This document shows, in pieces, positions 21,828-31,975 of a stretch of 64,000 bases of DNA. The translations under genes were made by a program, and so were the position numbers. The notes under the pieces were generated by a model. That model was not told the origin of the DNA. It worked only from the letters and a program-made list of their open reading frames with translations, and did no database searches. How positions within the stretch are numbered: position 1 is the stretch's first letter; each line of letters starts with the position of its first letter. Source of the DNA: Azolla caroliniana (taxonomy: Eukaryota; Polypodiophyta); assembly GCA_043228905.1 (NCBI GenBank), contig JBHGNT010000008.1, positions 11,532,001-11,596,000 on the forward strand. Reading direction: 5' to 3'.

Positions 21828-22297
21828 TGTCATGCCTTTCGGCGTCGGATTGTTGCATGAGTCGGGTGGGAACCGTTGGGGTTTTGGACCAGGAGGAGCA
21901 AGATGTTGAGACAAGTTTAGTTATGAATAGAGTATAAGAAAGAGAGATAGAAATTCGTGATTTCCACGAATATAGTTTTTTAGTTTTATTAATATTTAAC
22001 CCTAATTATACTTTGGAATAGATTGGAAAAGAAAGATCGAAAACCTCGTGAATCTCACGAGTATTATATTAATCAATATTTAGACCCTAATAATCACCCT
22101 ATAAATTTTTTATTCTTATTCTTTTCCCCTTATTACATTGTGCTCCCCATCCTAATATAGGGATGAGAGAGTGTTAGCAATCCATGCTTTTTCGCTAACT
22201 ATCAACTCCATGCTTTTTCTATCAATAGAATATATATATGCTTTCTCTAACATGCCTTTTCTAAAAGTGATCATGCATTTTTTATGAACGCTATTAC
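21828..22297 (-). repeat. 5' LTR of the gag-only element, truncated
   Basis: Plus-strand start TGTCATGCCTTTCGGCG. It aligns with 18330-18528 plus 19115-19410 and then stops at about 22297, where transposase-gene sequence begins. Confidence 0.8.
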
Positions 22298-22888
22298 TAA
22301 AAAAACTTTCTCGCAATGTTCACAACCATGTGTAGTGCTGCCCGCTTTGCAACAAGTTTGTCTATGCTCTCTACACCTTACATTAAGTCTAGGGATGACT
22401 TCATAGACTCTACAATCTCTTCTAAAACACATTGGTCCCTAGATTTAATTCTCACCATGTCTTCATTCAAACGTTCATGGTGTAACACTACATATAATAT
22501 CCCTACGATCCTCCTCACTAAATCTCTTCGTTATTTCTACCAAATAACGGTTTATGTGAAGAACCACTCGTCTCTTGGTCCTTTCAGATATACCTGAGTT
22601 ACTTGAAAACTCACTCTCGTTGGGGACAATATTTGTCACTAGAGTAGTTAATGTTATATAGACTACACTAAGAAATGTCACTCTAATGTTTTAAAATGGG
22701 GCCTGCAAATGTGAACAATCAACAGTTTCAGACATTAGAAATACGTTTCAAAAATGAAAAATAATCATTTCTTTATATCACAAATTTTTTAAAATGAAAA
22801 AATTTAGTACGAAAAATGAAAAAATAGATTTATGAGAATGAAACTATAGAATTCTGAAAATGTAAAAATTAAGAAAAGGGGCGCTTAC
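22298..22888 (-). pseudogene. Fragment of the transposase-like gene (exon 1 end and flank)
   Basis: Directly homologous to 33460-34010. On the minus strand the frame 22681-22475 (ERTKRRVVLHINRYLVEITK, FSEEDRRDI) corresponds to the N-terminal exon of the gene at 33 kb, which has a stop codon where this copy keeps an Arg. From 22780 to 22888 it also matches 40638-40735 inverted. It is followed by CTTAC and the chromovirus LTR. Confidence 0.7.
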
Positions 22889-23239
22889 TGTCACAGATAG
22901 ATCATAAGCTCAAGAGACAAGAAAGAAGATAACCAAATGGATGAATAATATTAACTGAAAGACTCTGTAACTAGTGTTGTTCACCTTGAATTTGTTCAAG
23001 ATGAACTCAACTATTTATACTACATGGCATGCATACTTGTTGCACGCATGTGAATCTACAATAGAGCATGTAGGTATGCATGCATGTGCCAAGTGTAAAT
23101 ACTACATGGGAGCAACTATGCACATGTTGCTAGCCAAAGCAATAAGGACCAATTATATACATAATTGTATACTAGATATGTTGGTTCACCAATAATACTT
23201 GCTTATAACATGGTCATGTCAAGAGTTCGAATCTTGACA
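22889..23239 (-). repeat. 3' LTR (351 bp) of a chromovirus
   Basis: TGTCACAGATAG... to ...GAATCTTGACA, with a TGTCA/TGACA terminal inverted repeat. On the minus strand a GGAGGGGGG tract (about 23243-23251) precedes it and chromodomain coding lies just upstream. A closely similar solo LTR is at 40278-40637. The plus-strand end carries a tRNA-like T-arm (about 23219-23239). Confidence 0.8.
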
Positions 23240-24351
23240 TTATCCCCCCTCCTACGCCGCCTTCCCAAATCAGCCACTGGTTTGTGGGGATATCGGTGAT
23301 GAAAATCTTGGACCACCTTCGAGGCATTTTGTAAACTTTCCGATGGTTCCCACGTGGCGTCAGACATGGGGTAACCCCTCCACAAGATGAGGTATTGCAA
23401 ATGTCGACGGTGCCAACGCGAGTCAAGGATTTGGTTGACCTTGTATTCCTCCCCTATCGTCAATTGCATAGGTGGTTGTGATGGGGCCTAACGTCCTGGG
23501 AGTTGCGAAGCATAATGGGGTTTGAGGAGGGAGACATGAAAAACATCGTGAATCTGGAAGTGGGATGGATGGGCGAGCCGGAAGGCAACGAGATTGATGC
23601 ACTCGATGATACGGAATGGTCCCAACTTATTGTAATCAAGTTTTGCACATGGACGAGTAGTAGAGATGTGTTGAGAGATCAAGCTCAACTTAGTTTAGTT
23701 AGTTAGTTAGTCAACACATGTAACTTAGTAGTTACCTAGATAGAATCTAGTTAGTGTGTTGACCATAAAGCCTTAAATAGGATTTTGTACTCGAGTGGGA
23801 TACATTGTAGATCCACCATTCCATGCTCATTTAATATAGGACTTACACGTTGTACTTATATTCTCCTAGCACATGTGCACCCTTGTACATGAAACCTATA
23901 TATACCCCATTGAAGGTATTTTTGTATTTGATGATGATAATGTTAAGTTAATATACTTACTCACCCCCCATCCTGTGTTTCATAAGTGTATCTCTCTCTC
24001 TCTCTTCCTCTCACAGACATACACACATATCACTTAATCTTCCGTGCTTAACTTAATCACATAATTAGGTACTAACTAACTCTTAATTACTTACCTAATT
24101 CTTAACAAGATGTGTCAGTGTAACAACCAGACCATGTCTCCAACGACAAAGTGGGGACTGGCAGATCGATGACGATCAACCTGCTTCTTGTATCGTTCAC
24201 TAGTGAGACTACGCCCCAAGGATATATCATGATGTAGCTCTTCTAAAATGCGTGCGCGATCCTCCGTCGAAGGGTTCACAAAAGTGGTAGGAAGGCAAAT
24301 GTTTCCTTGACCTTGGCTCCATCTGACTTCGACCCATCGTTCCATTTGCAA
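23240..24351 (-). pseudogene. Chromovirus integrase C-terminus with chromodomain, broken by a solo LTR
   Basis: On the minus strand 24351-24115 encodes the late integrase region (ARILEELHHDISLG, ERYKKQVDRHRSASPHFVVG, DMVWLL). A stop TGA follows (CGA would restore Arg), then the solo LTR at 23669-24107. Beyond it the frame resumes with KLDYNKLGPFRI and IHDVFHVSLLKPH (23688-23490), and a chromodomain at about 23469-23280 (VNQILDSRWHRRHLQYLILW, YPMSDATWEPSESL). Chromodomains steer such elements to modified histones. The 5' remainder of the element is missing beyond 24351. Confidence 0.85.
23669..24107. repeat. Solo LTR (439 bp), TSD AGATG
   Basis: TGTTGAGAGATCAAGC... to ...ACCTAATTCTTAACA, flanked by AGATG (23664-23668 and 24108-24112), inside the chromovirus integrase. 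Removing it restores continuous homology of the host gene. It contains GTTAG repeats near one end and a (TC)n tract. The family is likely Copia by size and ends. Confidence 0.85.
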
Positions 24352-24616
24352 CTTGTACGACCTCCAGGTATTCTCTGTGCTGCATTTTTAGGGTTTGATT
24401 ATTCATATTCTATGTGTTGCATGCTCAACTGGTATGTTTTCGTTTTCTTTGTGTTTCATATCTGTCTATTTTTATTTTGTGTGTGTTTGACATGGATGAG
24501 TTGTTTTCTGACTGTTTAGGGTTTTTGTGTGTTTGACATGGCTTGTACATGCAACTTAGATTGAGTTGGCTATGATGATTTGTTGGTTGTTGATGGTATT
24601 TTGATGAGTTTTCTTC

Positions 24617-27600
24617 TTGTACATGCATATTCTTTCAACAAGAATAGTGAAGACTAGGACATTGACGAGAAGGACACCCATAGAGAAGACATTGGTGAAA
24701 GAGAAAGTGAAAACACTAGTGAAGAAAAGAAAATTGACACCTATCAAAGAAAGCAAGAAGACACCCACAAGAGAAAGGGTGATGAACTCATCACCTCAAA
24801 GAAGAGAAGATGTGCCACTCCATTATTCGAGACACCTCTCGGATGGTGTTATTTCCTTTGAGCACAACTTGAAGTTTATGAAGAGTTGAGAGAGTGGTTG
24901 ATAAAAACCTAGGGGTCACCACATCCCGATACAAGGCGAGAATTCCACATAAGTGGATTGAAGAAGGAATATGTGAACTTATTGAAGACGAGATATGAAC
25001 ATGTTTATGATACAAATTGAATCTGTAACAATGAGGTGGGTACTGTTTTTGCACGTGCATTTGTATGTGAAGTTTAGGGTGGCATCGACGTAGATTGGGA
25101 ATATTTTAATCGTCACCGATCAAAACATTATAAAGGGTCCTCCAGTACCAACACTAGCTTGAAGTCATCGGGAACCTCTCATGTGGATATTCCGGCTACA
25201 ACAGTTGTCCACCAAGTTCAATCTGCAAAGCTACAGGCCACAATGACTGAAAAGCATGAACAGATGATGGCCGGTTGCATAGCTTCTATGAGCTCAAGAA
25301 TACAAGCACTACTTGATGATTTGGAAGCCTTTAAATCAGTTGAGATATAGGCAAAAAAGCAGTTCTCTTCAGTAAAGACTACATATGAATGGATTGCATC
25401 GACAATCCAAAATTCAGAAAGTGAGGTGTTAAAAGAGGAGTTGAAGAAAGAGCTGAACAATGTAGGCACTCAATTAGGATCACAGATGAGAGAGAGACCT
25501 TGATACTTGCAGAATTGCACATTGCGAACTAGATAATAAGTTGTCAACTTTAAAGTTGCATACTGAGAACCTTGCGTGCTTGATGCAAGATTTTAAACGA
25601 AAAGGTTTTGAAACTTTGTGTCAATCTGTAATTGAGCACCCAAGTGGTATGGAAAGTACTATTACTAGTATAGCTATATCACGGTATTGGCTTTATAAGT
25701 TATTTATTTCTACTTCTGTGGTATAAATATCATATTAGCTAATATATTATAACTTGTGTTTGCAATCTACTAGGTGTATATTTGGTGGCCTCGGATTCAA
25801 GCTTGAGGCTATGGATGTTGTGATTACACCGTGCTTGCACACATATCATGTGCTATGTGCTAAGTATCATTTTGAGAAAGAAAATACATGTATGGATTGT
25901 AAAACTACAGTTGATGTTGAGTGGTACTATGCTTGGGGTTTAAAAGTACACCCATACGGTATGTGGCTCTACTATTCTATTGTTTGTATTATATGATGTC
26001 AATTTACATTTGGATTAGAACTAGTGTACGCCACAATTCATACTTCAAATTTAGGAAAACAATGGATTAGTACTAGTGTAGCTCCAACGACTAATATGTG
26101 GAACCCTATTTATGTGGGTTAGTATTGGTAGTACTCTTAATATATAATTGGTATGGGTAGTTGAACAGATATTTTCCAGAATTAGTACTATTTGAGTAAT
26201 TTGGGAACCAAGTGTGACATTGTTCGGGATTGGTACTAGTTATGTAATTTGAGCACAAGGTATGTAGTACACTGTGAACGATTAGTACTAAACGTGTAAT
26301 TTGTGAATTAGGAGTGTAGAACACATATCATGATTAGTACTACTTGTATGCAAAATACCACTTTAGTACTAAAGAAAGAAGTTGTTTAGATGTATTTGTT
26401 AGATAAGTTGTTCGTCCAATCTATATTACAACTTGCCTAGTACTAGTTTAATACACACTATACCTGTACTACATTGTTGACTATTAGTACTATTTGTGTA
26501 ATTTGGGAATTAGTTGTGTAGTACATTGTTCACGATTAGTACTAGTTATGTAATTTGGGAACAAGGTGTATAGTAAATTGCTGAAGATTAGTACAGTTTG
26601 GGTAATTTGGAAATGAGATGTGTCAAACACATTTCACGTTTAGTACTAATAATGTTGAAGATTAATAATGTTGGTGTAATTAGTACTAGTTATGTAATTA
26701 GGTGTGTAGAACACATATCACATTTAGTATTACTTGTTTGCAAAATACCACGTTAATACTAAAGTCAAATCTACATTTGTTTGATTAGATGTTAGTCCAA
26801 TCTATATAACAATGTGCCTAGTACTAGTGTTAGTACACACTATACTTGTAGTACATTGTTGACGATTAGTACTAGTTGTGTAATTTGGGAATTTAGTAGT
26901 ACATTGTTGACGATTAGTACTAGTTGTGTAATTTGGGAACTAAGTGAGTAGTACATTGTTCATGATTAGTACTAGTTGTGTAATTTGGGAACTACGTGAG
27001 TAATACATTGTTCATGATTAGTACTAGATGTGTAATATGGGAACTAGGTGTAGCCTAATGATTTAGTAATGCAGTTCTTGTGACCTACATTGTATTTTTT
27101 ATATCATGGTACTAATGTTGAAGGTTTTTTTGTTTCTTGCAATGAATGTTGTAGTGTCAAGCAACTCCACGCCAGGGAAGGTAATGGAACAACCAGCCCC
27201 AGTGCCTAAACCCTCAGTATCTGCTACACATTCCAAGGTTTAGGGACCATCATTACCAATAAGCTATGAGTTTTATGATGAAGATGAATGTATGAGAAGG
27301 GACATTGGAACAGTGGAACATATGCTTCTACAAACAAATTCCCCAAGCTCCGGTCAACATCAAAACAATCTAGGTAACACAAATTGAGTTAGCATATCTT
27401 AATTCTCATTTGTGTGTATGTTGAATGCCTAATGTCTTTAAAAAAGAGCCCACTAAGAAGAGGAATGCTACAAGAAAGTTGTACGGAAAGGGCAAGAAAG
27501 GGAGAATTTAATGCAATGGTGAGTCATATATGTTCTCATTAATGAATTGTCTAATACCATGTATTTGTGTTACAGCTGATGACGAAATTATCTTTGGTGA

Positions 27601-28951
27601 GGGAGATACGAGTCCAAAACCTGATCATAAAGAAGAATTTATCACACTCCCAAGTACACGTCAAAAGCCCTCTAAGAAAACAATGATTTAGATCATAACA
27701 ACCCTATTATAGTGGTGCTTTTGGTGCATTCTATAGATACTATTATGAAATCTTCTATTGACAATGAGCTCCAACTTGTTGAACACTTAGATGTTGTGGA
27801 GAAGATGACCAAGCCTACCACTTGCAATGGGTTGTCTACAGTTGTACAGTATGATGATGTAACAATAAGTAAAAATGTGGCTATTAACCTTATGTTCATT
27901 GTTGTTGGTATGTTTGCAAACTTTTGAGTATGTGAGTTGATATTAATATTCTTTGGAATCCCATTATTTAGGTTTACAAGAGCAGTCTGATTCCCAACTG
28001 CAATCAAATGAATTGGGAACTATATGGAGCACAAGTGCAGACTCGTCAGATTCTGGGAATAACCTTTGCACGGAGGCAGACTCTGGGAGCACATCTTCCA
28101 CACATGAGGACTATGAAGAAAAGGAAGCATTCATATTTGAAGAGCAGTTGGCATGTACAAACAACAATTTGTCTAAAGAAGCCCATGAGGAGTGTGGAAA
28201 GAATATCGCTAGTACTGAAGATGAGCCTGCTTTTACTGAGAATGTGCTAGTAGTGTCTAAAGAATCCCATGAGGAATGTTGAAAGAATATCGCTAGTACT
28301 GAAGAGGAGCTTGATTGTACTGAGAATGTGCTAGTAGTGTCTATAGAAGCCCATGAGGAGCGTGACAAGAATATAGCTAGTATTGAAGAGGAGCATGATT
28401 GTACTGAGAATGTGCTAGTAGTGTCTAAAGAAGCCCATGAGGAGTGTCTAAAGAAGCCCACAACCCACAAACAATAGTCAAATTGTACTAAGAACAAGTA
28501 TACTAGCATCACCGATGATGATAGGGCAATAAAGACCACCCAAGAAGGAGAGCACAGTGGTCTTAAGAATGAGCTGACTATCACCAACCAAGAGGAGTTC
28601 ACCATGACTACTGTTATAGCCCACATACAGGAGCCTAATTGTATTGAGAATGAGCATACTAGCAACAACAATACTAAAACAACCCACATACAGGAGATGA
28701 GTGATAATTTGACTATCAACAGTACCTTTGTGGATGTGTGTACTAGCATTGCAGTTGCAGAAAACACAGTTTCTCTCTCAAGGTTGCCACTAGTACAAGG
28801 TGCCCATACATCCACACCTGTCTCTAATGCCTCTGATGATGAAGTGCCACTTAGTAAGCTGATACCTAAAGGCTTTAAGATAAAGAAGAATGTAAAATCA
28901 CAAAAAACTGGCACCAATAACAAGCGCATTACAAGATCGGCAAAATTGTGA
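24617..28951 (+). CDS. Spliced hypothetical gene: coiled coil, RING-like zinc site, acidic repeats
   Basis: Open stretches with plausible splice sites suggest one multi-exon gene; exon joins are inferred. The early part is Lys/Thr-rich (24617-24889). A coiled-coil-like segment follows (25159-25500 and 25541-25690; stops at 25348 and 25500). The next exon starts after ...CTACTAG (about 25772) and holds C-x-H-x2-H-x2-C-x10-C-x2-C at 25832-25901 (PCLHTYH, AKYHF, CMDC), the second half of a RING-type zinc site; the first Cys pair is not seen. After a repeat-filled intron (about 25960-27150) come short exons and an acidic Thr/Ser-rich tail (27953-28951) with 28-residue repeats, ending in a basic segment. 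In-frame stops occur, for example at 28280, so it may be decayed. It could be a partner of the transposase. Confidence 0.4.
26170..27050. repeat. AGTACT-rich tandem repeats in the intron of the plus-strand gene
   Basis: Imperfect units of about 47-50 bp of the form CATTGTTGACGATTAGTACT then AGTTGTGTAATTTGGGAAC. The last four units (about 26850-27045) are the most regular. Some stretches (for example 26310-26380 and 26700-26780) form a higher-order repeat with a CAAAATACCAC module. Confidence 0.75.
28172..28455 (+). repeat. 84-bp coding tandem repeat (28 aa unit), 3.4 copies
   Basis: Units start at 28172, 28256, 28340 and 28424 with TCTAAAGAAGCCCATGAGGA (one copy TCTATAGAAG). Each encodes about S-K-E-A-H-E-E-C, then KNIASTEEE and CTENVLVV. 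The exact multiple of three keeps the frame, apart from a stop at the start of the second unit (TGA at 28280). Confidence 0.9.
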
Positions 28952-29920
28952 AATGGTGTCTAATCGTCTTTCGATTGTACTTGAACTATAGCTGAACTGT
29001 TAGTGATGTCTGAACTTGAACTATTTGGTATACCAAAATACTGTCTAAATTGCTAATGTGAAATGTTGTATTGACTCCAGTTCACTCATCTAGTGTTGTT
29101 AACGTAATGTGAAATTCTATATTGCCAATTGCAGAGAATGAGAATGTATTCTATTGTTAATTATCATTCAACCATGATTGTGTTGAATCACATACAACTG
29201 AACTGTTACCAGCATACTGTCTAAATTGCCCCTGTGAAATGTTGTGAAGATCAAATCATTCATCTAGTGTTGTAGTGTAATGTGAAATTCTATATTGCTA
29301 ATTGTGGAGAATGAGAACGTATTCTATTGTCAATTGTCATGCAGCCATGATTGTGTTGATTACAAATAAAATTCTATATTACTAATTGGAGAGAATGAGA
29401 ATGCATTCTATTGTCAAGTTGTCATGCAACCATGAATGTAGTAGGGAACAATTTGACATTCATGTTAGTACTAAAATAAGATGTATGTATCCGTCTAACT
29501 GAGATACTTCGGGAGACTACTATGTATTAGTGAACACTTACAATTGACATTAGTATTAAACTAATATGTATATTGATACTTGCGAAGTATGGTCTCCTTG
29601 AGTGCACATAGTCAGAGTCGAATAAAGACTTAACACAATAGGGATTAGACTACTTGTATTGATAGTTGAATAAGTTTGGGCCATATTGATGATACTAAGT
29701 ATTGAAAACTTCACACCCTAAACCATAGAAACAAGCAACTCTATAATTACCATGAACACTTACAAAACAAGCTCAATAAATACTCTAAACACTTTAGAAG
29801 AAAGACGAAATATATCGATTCATTTGTCAATCATCAAAATTAATGTATCAATACATCAAATAGTGAACTACAAGCGGATGTTTTTCAGTTGCCAACTACA
29901 ATGTATTAATAGGGTATCTT
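28952..29920. other. Intergenic stretch between the two convergent genes, with direct repeats
   Basis: AT-rich and non-coding. About 29060-29445 holds three diverged copies of a block around GTGAAATTCTATATTGC, AGAATGAGAATGTATTCTAT and CAACCATGATTGTGTTG. Presumably it contains both 3' ends. Nothing else is recognised. Confidence 0.6.
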
Positions 29921-30002
29921 TCAAGCATTAAACAGAGAGACCTCCCCTAATATGTGTTCATGAACCTCTTGGGGGACCTTGTAGACAATGTTGTATCCCT
30001 TA

Positions 30003-30097
30003 ACCTTGTGCTTTGCTTGAGTCATATTGAACTTGATCACAAGAATGGCAACCTTGTGCTTTGCTTGAGTCATATTGAACTTGATCGCAATAATGGC
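30003..30097 (-). repeat. 48-bp exact-frame duplication in the last exon
   Basis: The block CCTTGTGCTTTGCTTGAGTC...ATGGCA occurs twice in tandem, duplicating the peptide IKFNMTQAKHKV. Being 16 codons long it preserves the frame. It is probably a replication slip in this copy. Confidence 0.8.
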
Positions 30098-30879
30098 AGC
30101 AATGTAGATTATTGCGATGGGTGCATCTTTTAGTAATGCGTATGTGTTCTTGCACTGCGGCAACTTTGCATAATAGTTTCCATACACGACAGACTCACCA
30201 ATGTTGAACATGTTGCCCCAGCCATCCCTCACCACTTCTTTCAATAATGTCTTTCCTTGCTTGCACACCACAATGTAGTAGTCTTCTAAATCTTCATTCT
30301 GAGCAGATTTGAGCACCGCAAAATGATCTCCAACTTCCAATAAAACTGCCAAGTCTTGCTGTTGGTTGTAGTATACAATATCGTTTGAATGTGCATCCTC
30401 TTCAATATCATCTTGTCGTTTAGGCTCAAGCTTCTACAGCTTCTAGGGCTCCACGATTGATAGGTTGATGCATTTATCTCAAGCTTCATCTATACACATG
30501 GAACAAAAGCATGATAAAGTACGGAGTAACAATTGTGTTCTATCCTTGCGGCTAAACCCTAATACACAATGGGTGCTTCATGTGCCTTTCAAGTTTTTAC
30601 AACCATATGATTTAGTTCTATCGACCTCATCAGCGCAAACCTCAACAAAAAATCTGTTCTTACCATCATTTGACACCTTCCATGTTAGCCACTCCACAAC
30701 ATCATGTGCAGTTTGTAACTTAGCACCATTATTATCCAATTGCTCACTTGTAAGGGCACATTTGATCACAGCCCCCGCGCCATCATCCTCTCCTTTTCCA
30801 TGTCCAGACCCGAAGTAGTTCCATTGCATACAAATGTTGAATAAGGAGAAGTACCTGCTTTTGTATCCCAGGTTTCCAA

Positions 30880-31975
30880 CAAACATTAGTACTATGTTGT
30901 CAATCGAGAGTACTACACATTCATTAATACGGATTTAGTACAAATACAAAACAATGCATAACACAACGTATCCATGGAGAACACTCTACACTGATTAAAA
31001 GATAAATAGTACTATGTTGTCAACCAACAATACTTAGCATCCATTAATACTAATTTCGTACGGATACAACACAAAGCATAGTACAATGTGTTCATGGAAA
31101 ACACTCTACATGTATTAAAAGATAATTAGTACAAACTCTTCAATATTGGACAGTACTATGTTGCTAATGACGAGTACTTTACATCCATTAATACTGATTT
31201 AGTACAAATAAAATACACAGTACAGTACAAGGTGTCCATGGAGAACACAACATGGATTAAAAGATAATTAGTAAAAACTCTTAAGGATGGACAATACTAT
31301 GAGTACAAGACGAGTACTTTACATCCTTCAATAAATACTGATTTAGTACAGATACAACACACAGTACAATACAGTGTGTCCATGGAGAACACTCAACATG
31401 GATTAAAAGATAATTAGTACAAACTCTTCAATATAGGACAATACTATGAGTACAAGACATGTACTTTACGTCCTTCAATAAATACTGATTTAGTACAGAT
31501 ACAATACACAATACAATACAATGTGTCCATGGAGAACATTCAACATGGATTAAAAAATAATTAGTACAAACTCTTCAATATAGGACAGTACTATGAGTAC
31601 AAGACATGTACTTTACGTCCTTCAATAAATACTGATTTAGTACAGATACAATACACAGTACAATACAATGTGTCCATGGAGAACATTCAACATGGATTAA
31701 AAGATAATTAGTACAAACTCTTAAGGATGGACAATACTATGAGTACAAGACGAGTACTTTATATCCTTCAATAAATACTGATTTAGTACAGATACAACAC
31801 ACAGCACAATACAATGTGTCCATGGAGAGCACTCAACATGGACTAAAAGATAATTAGTACAAACTCTTAAGAATGGCCAATACTATGAGTACAAGACGAG
31901 TACTTTACATCCTTCAATAAATATTGATTTAGTACAGATACAACACAATACAATGTGTCTATGGAGAACACTTCA
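30880..31975. repeat. Tandem repeat of about 147 bp in the transposase-gene intron
   Basis: Eight copies can be followed by the anchor GTGTCCATGGAGAACA at about 30971, 31090, 31237, 31378, 31525, 31672, 31820 and 31958. Most spacings are 141-148 bp. Each unit also has GATTAAAAGATAATTAGTAC, CTATGAGTACAAGAC and AATACTGATTTAGTACAG. The array lies between exons 2 and 3 of the minus-strand gene. Confidence 0.9.

Larger units (their letters stand above)
18330..22297 (-). mobile_element. Non-autonomous gypsy-like LTR element: gag plus acidic ORF, no pol
   Basis: On the minus strand: truncated 5' LTR (22297-21828), leader with TTGGTGAACCCGACATGAG, gag (21597-21214), an acidic repeat ORF (20980-20444), a small ORF (20254-20063), a purine tract GGAGGGGGGCGAG, and the 3' LTR (19718-18330, containing a solo LTR). 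The internal distance of 2.1 kb leaves no room for pol and none is visible, so the element would need enzymes from a relative. It inserted into the 3' end of Copia-4. Its 5' LTR is cut at about 22297 by transposase-gene sequence. Confidence 0.8.

Noticed and set aside
23219-23239. A genuine tRNA gene
   Set aside because: Only a T-arm-like hairpin and weak A-box word are present. No acceptor or anticodon arms of proper length were found and the sequence sits at an LTR edge.
30880-31975. CRISPR-like array
   Set aside because: The whole unit of about 147 bp repeats; there are no unique spacers between short repeats, and the context is a plant transposon intron.
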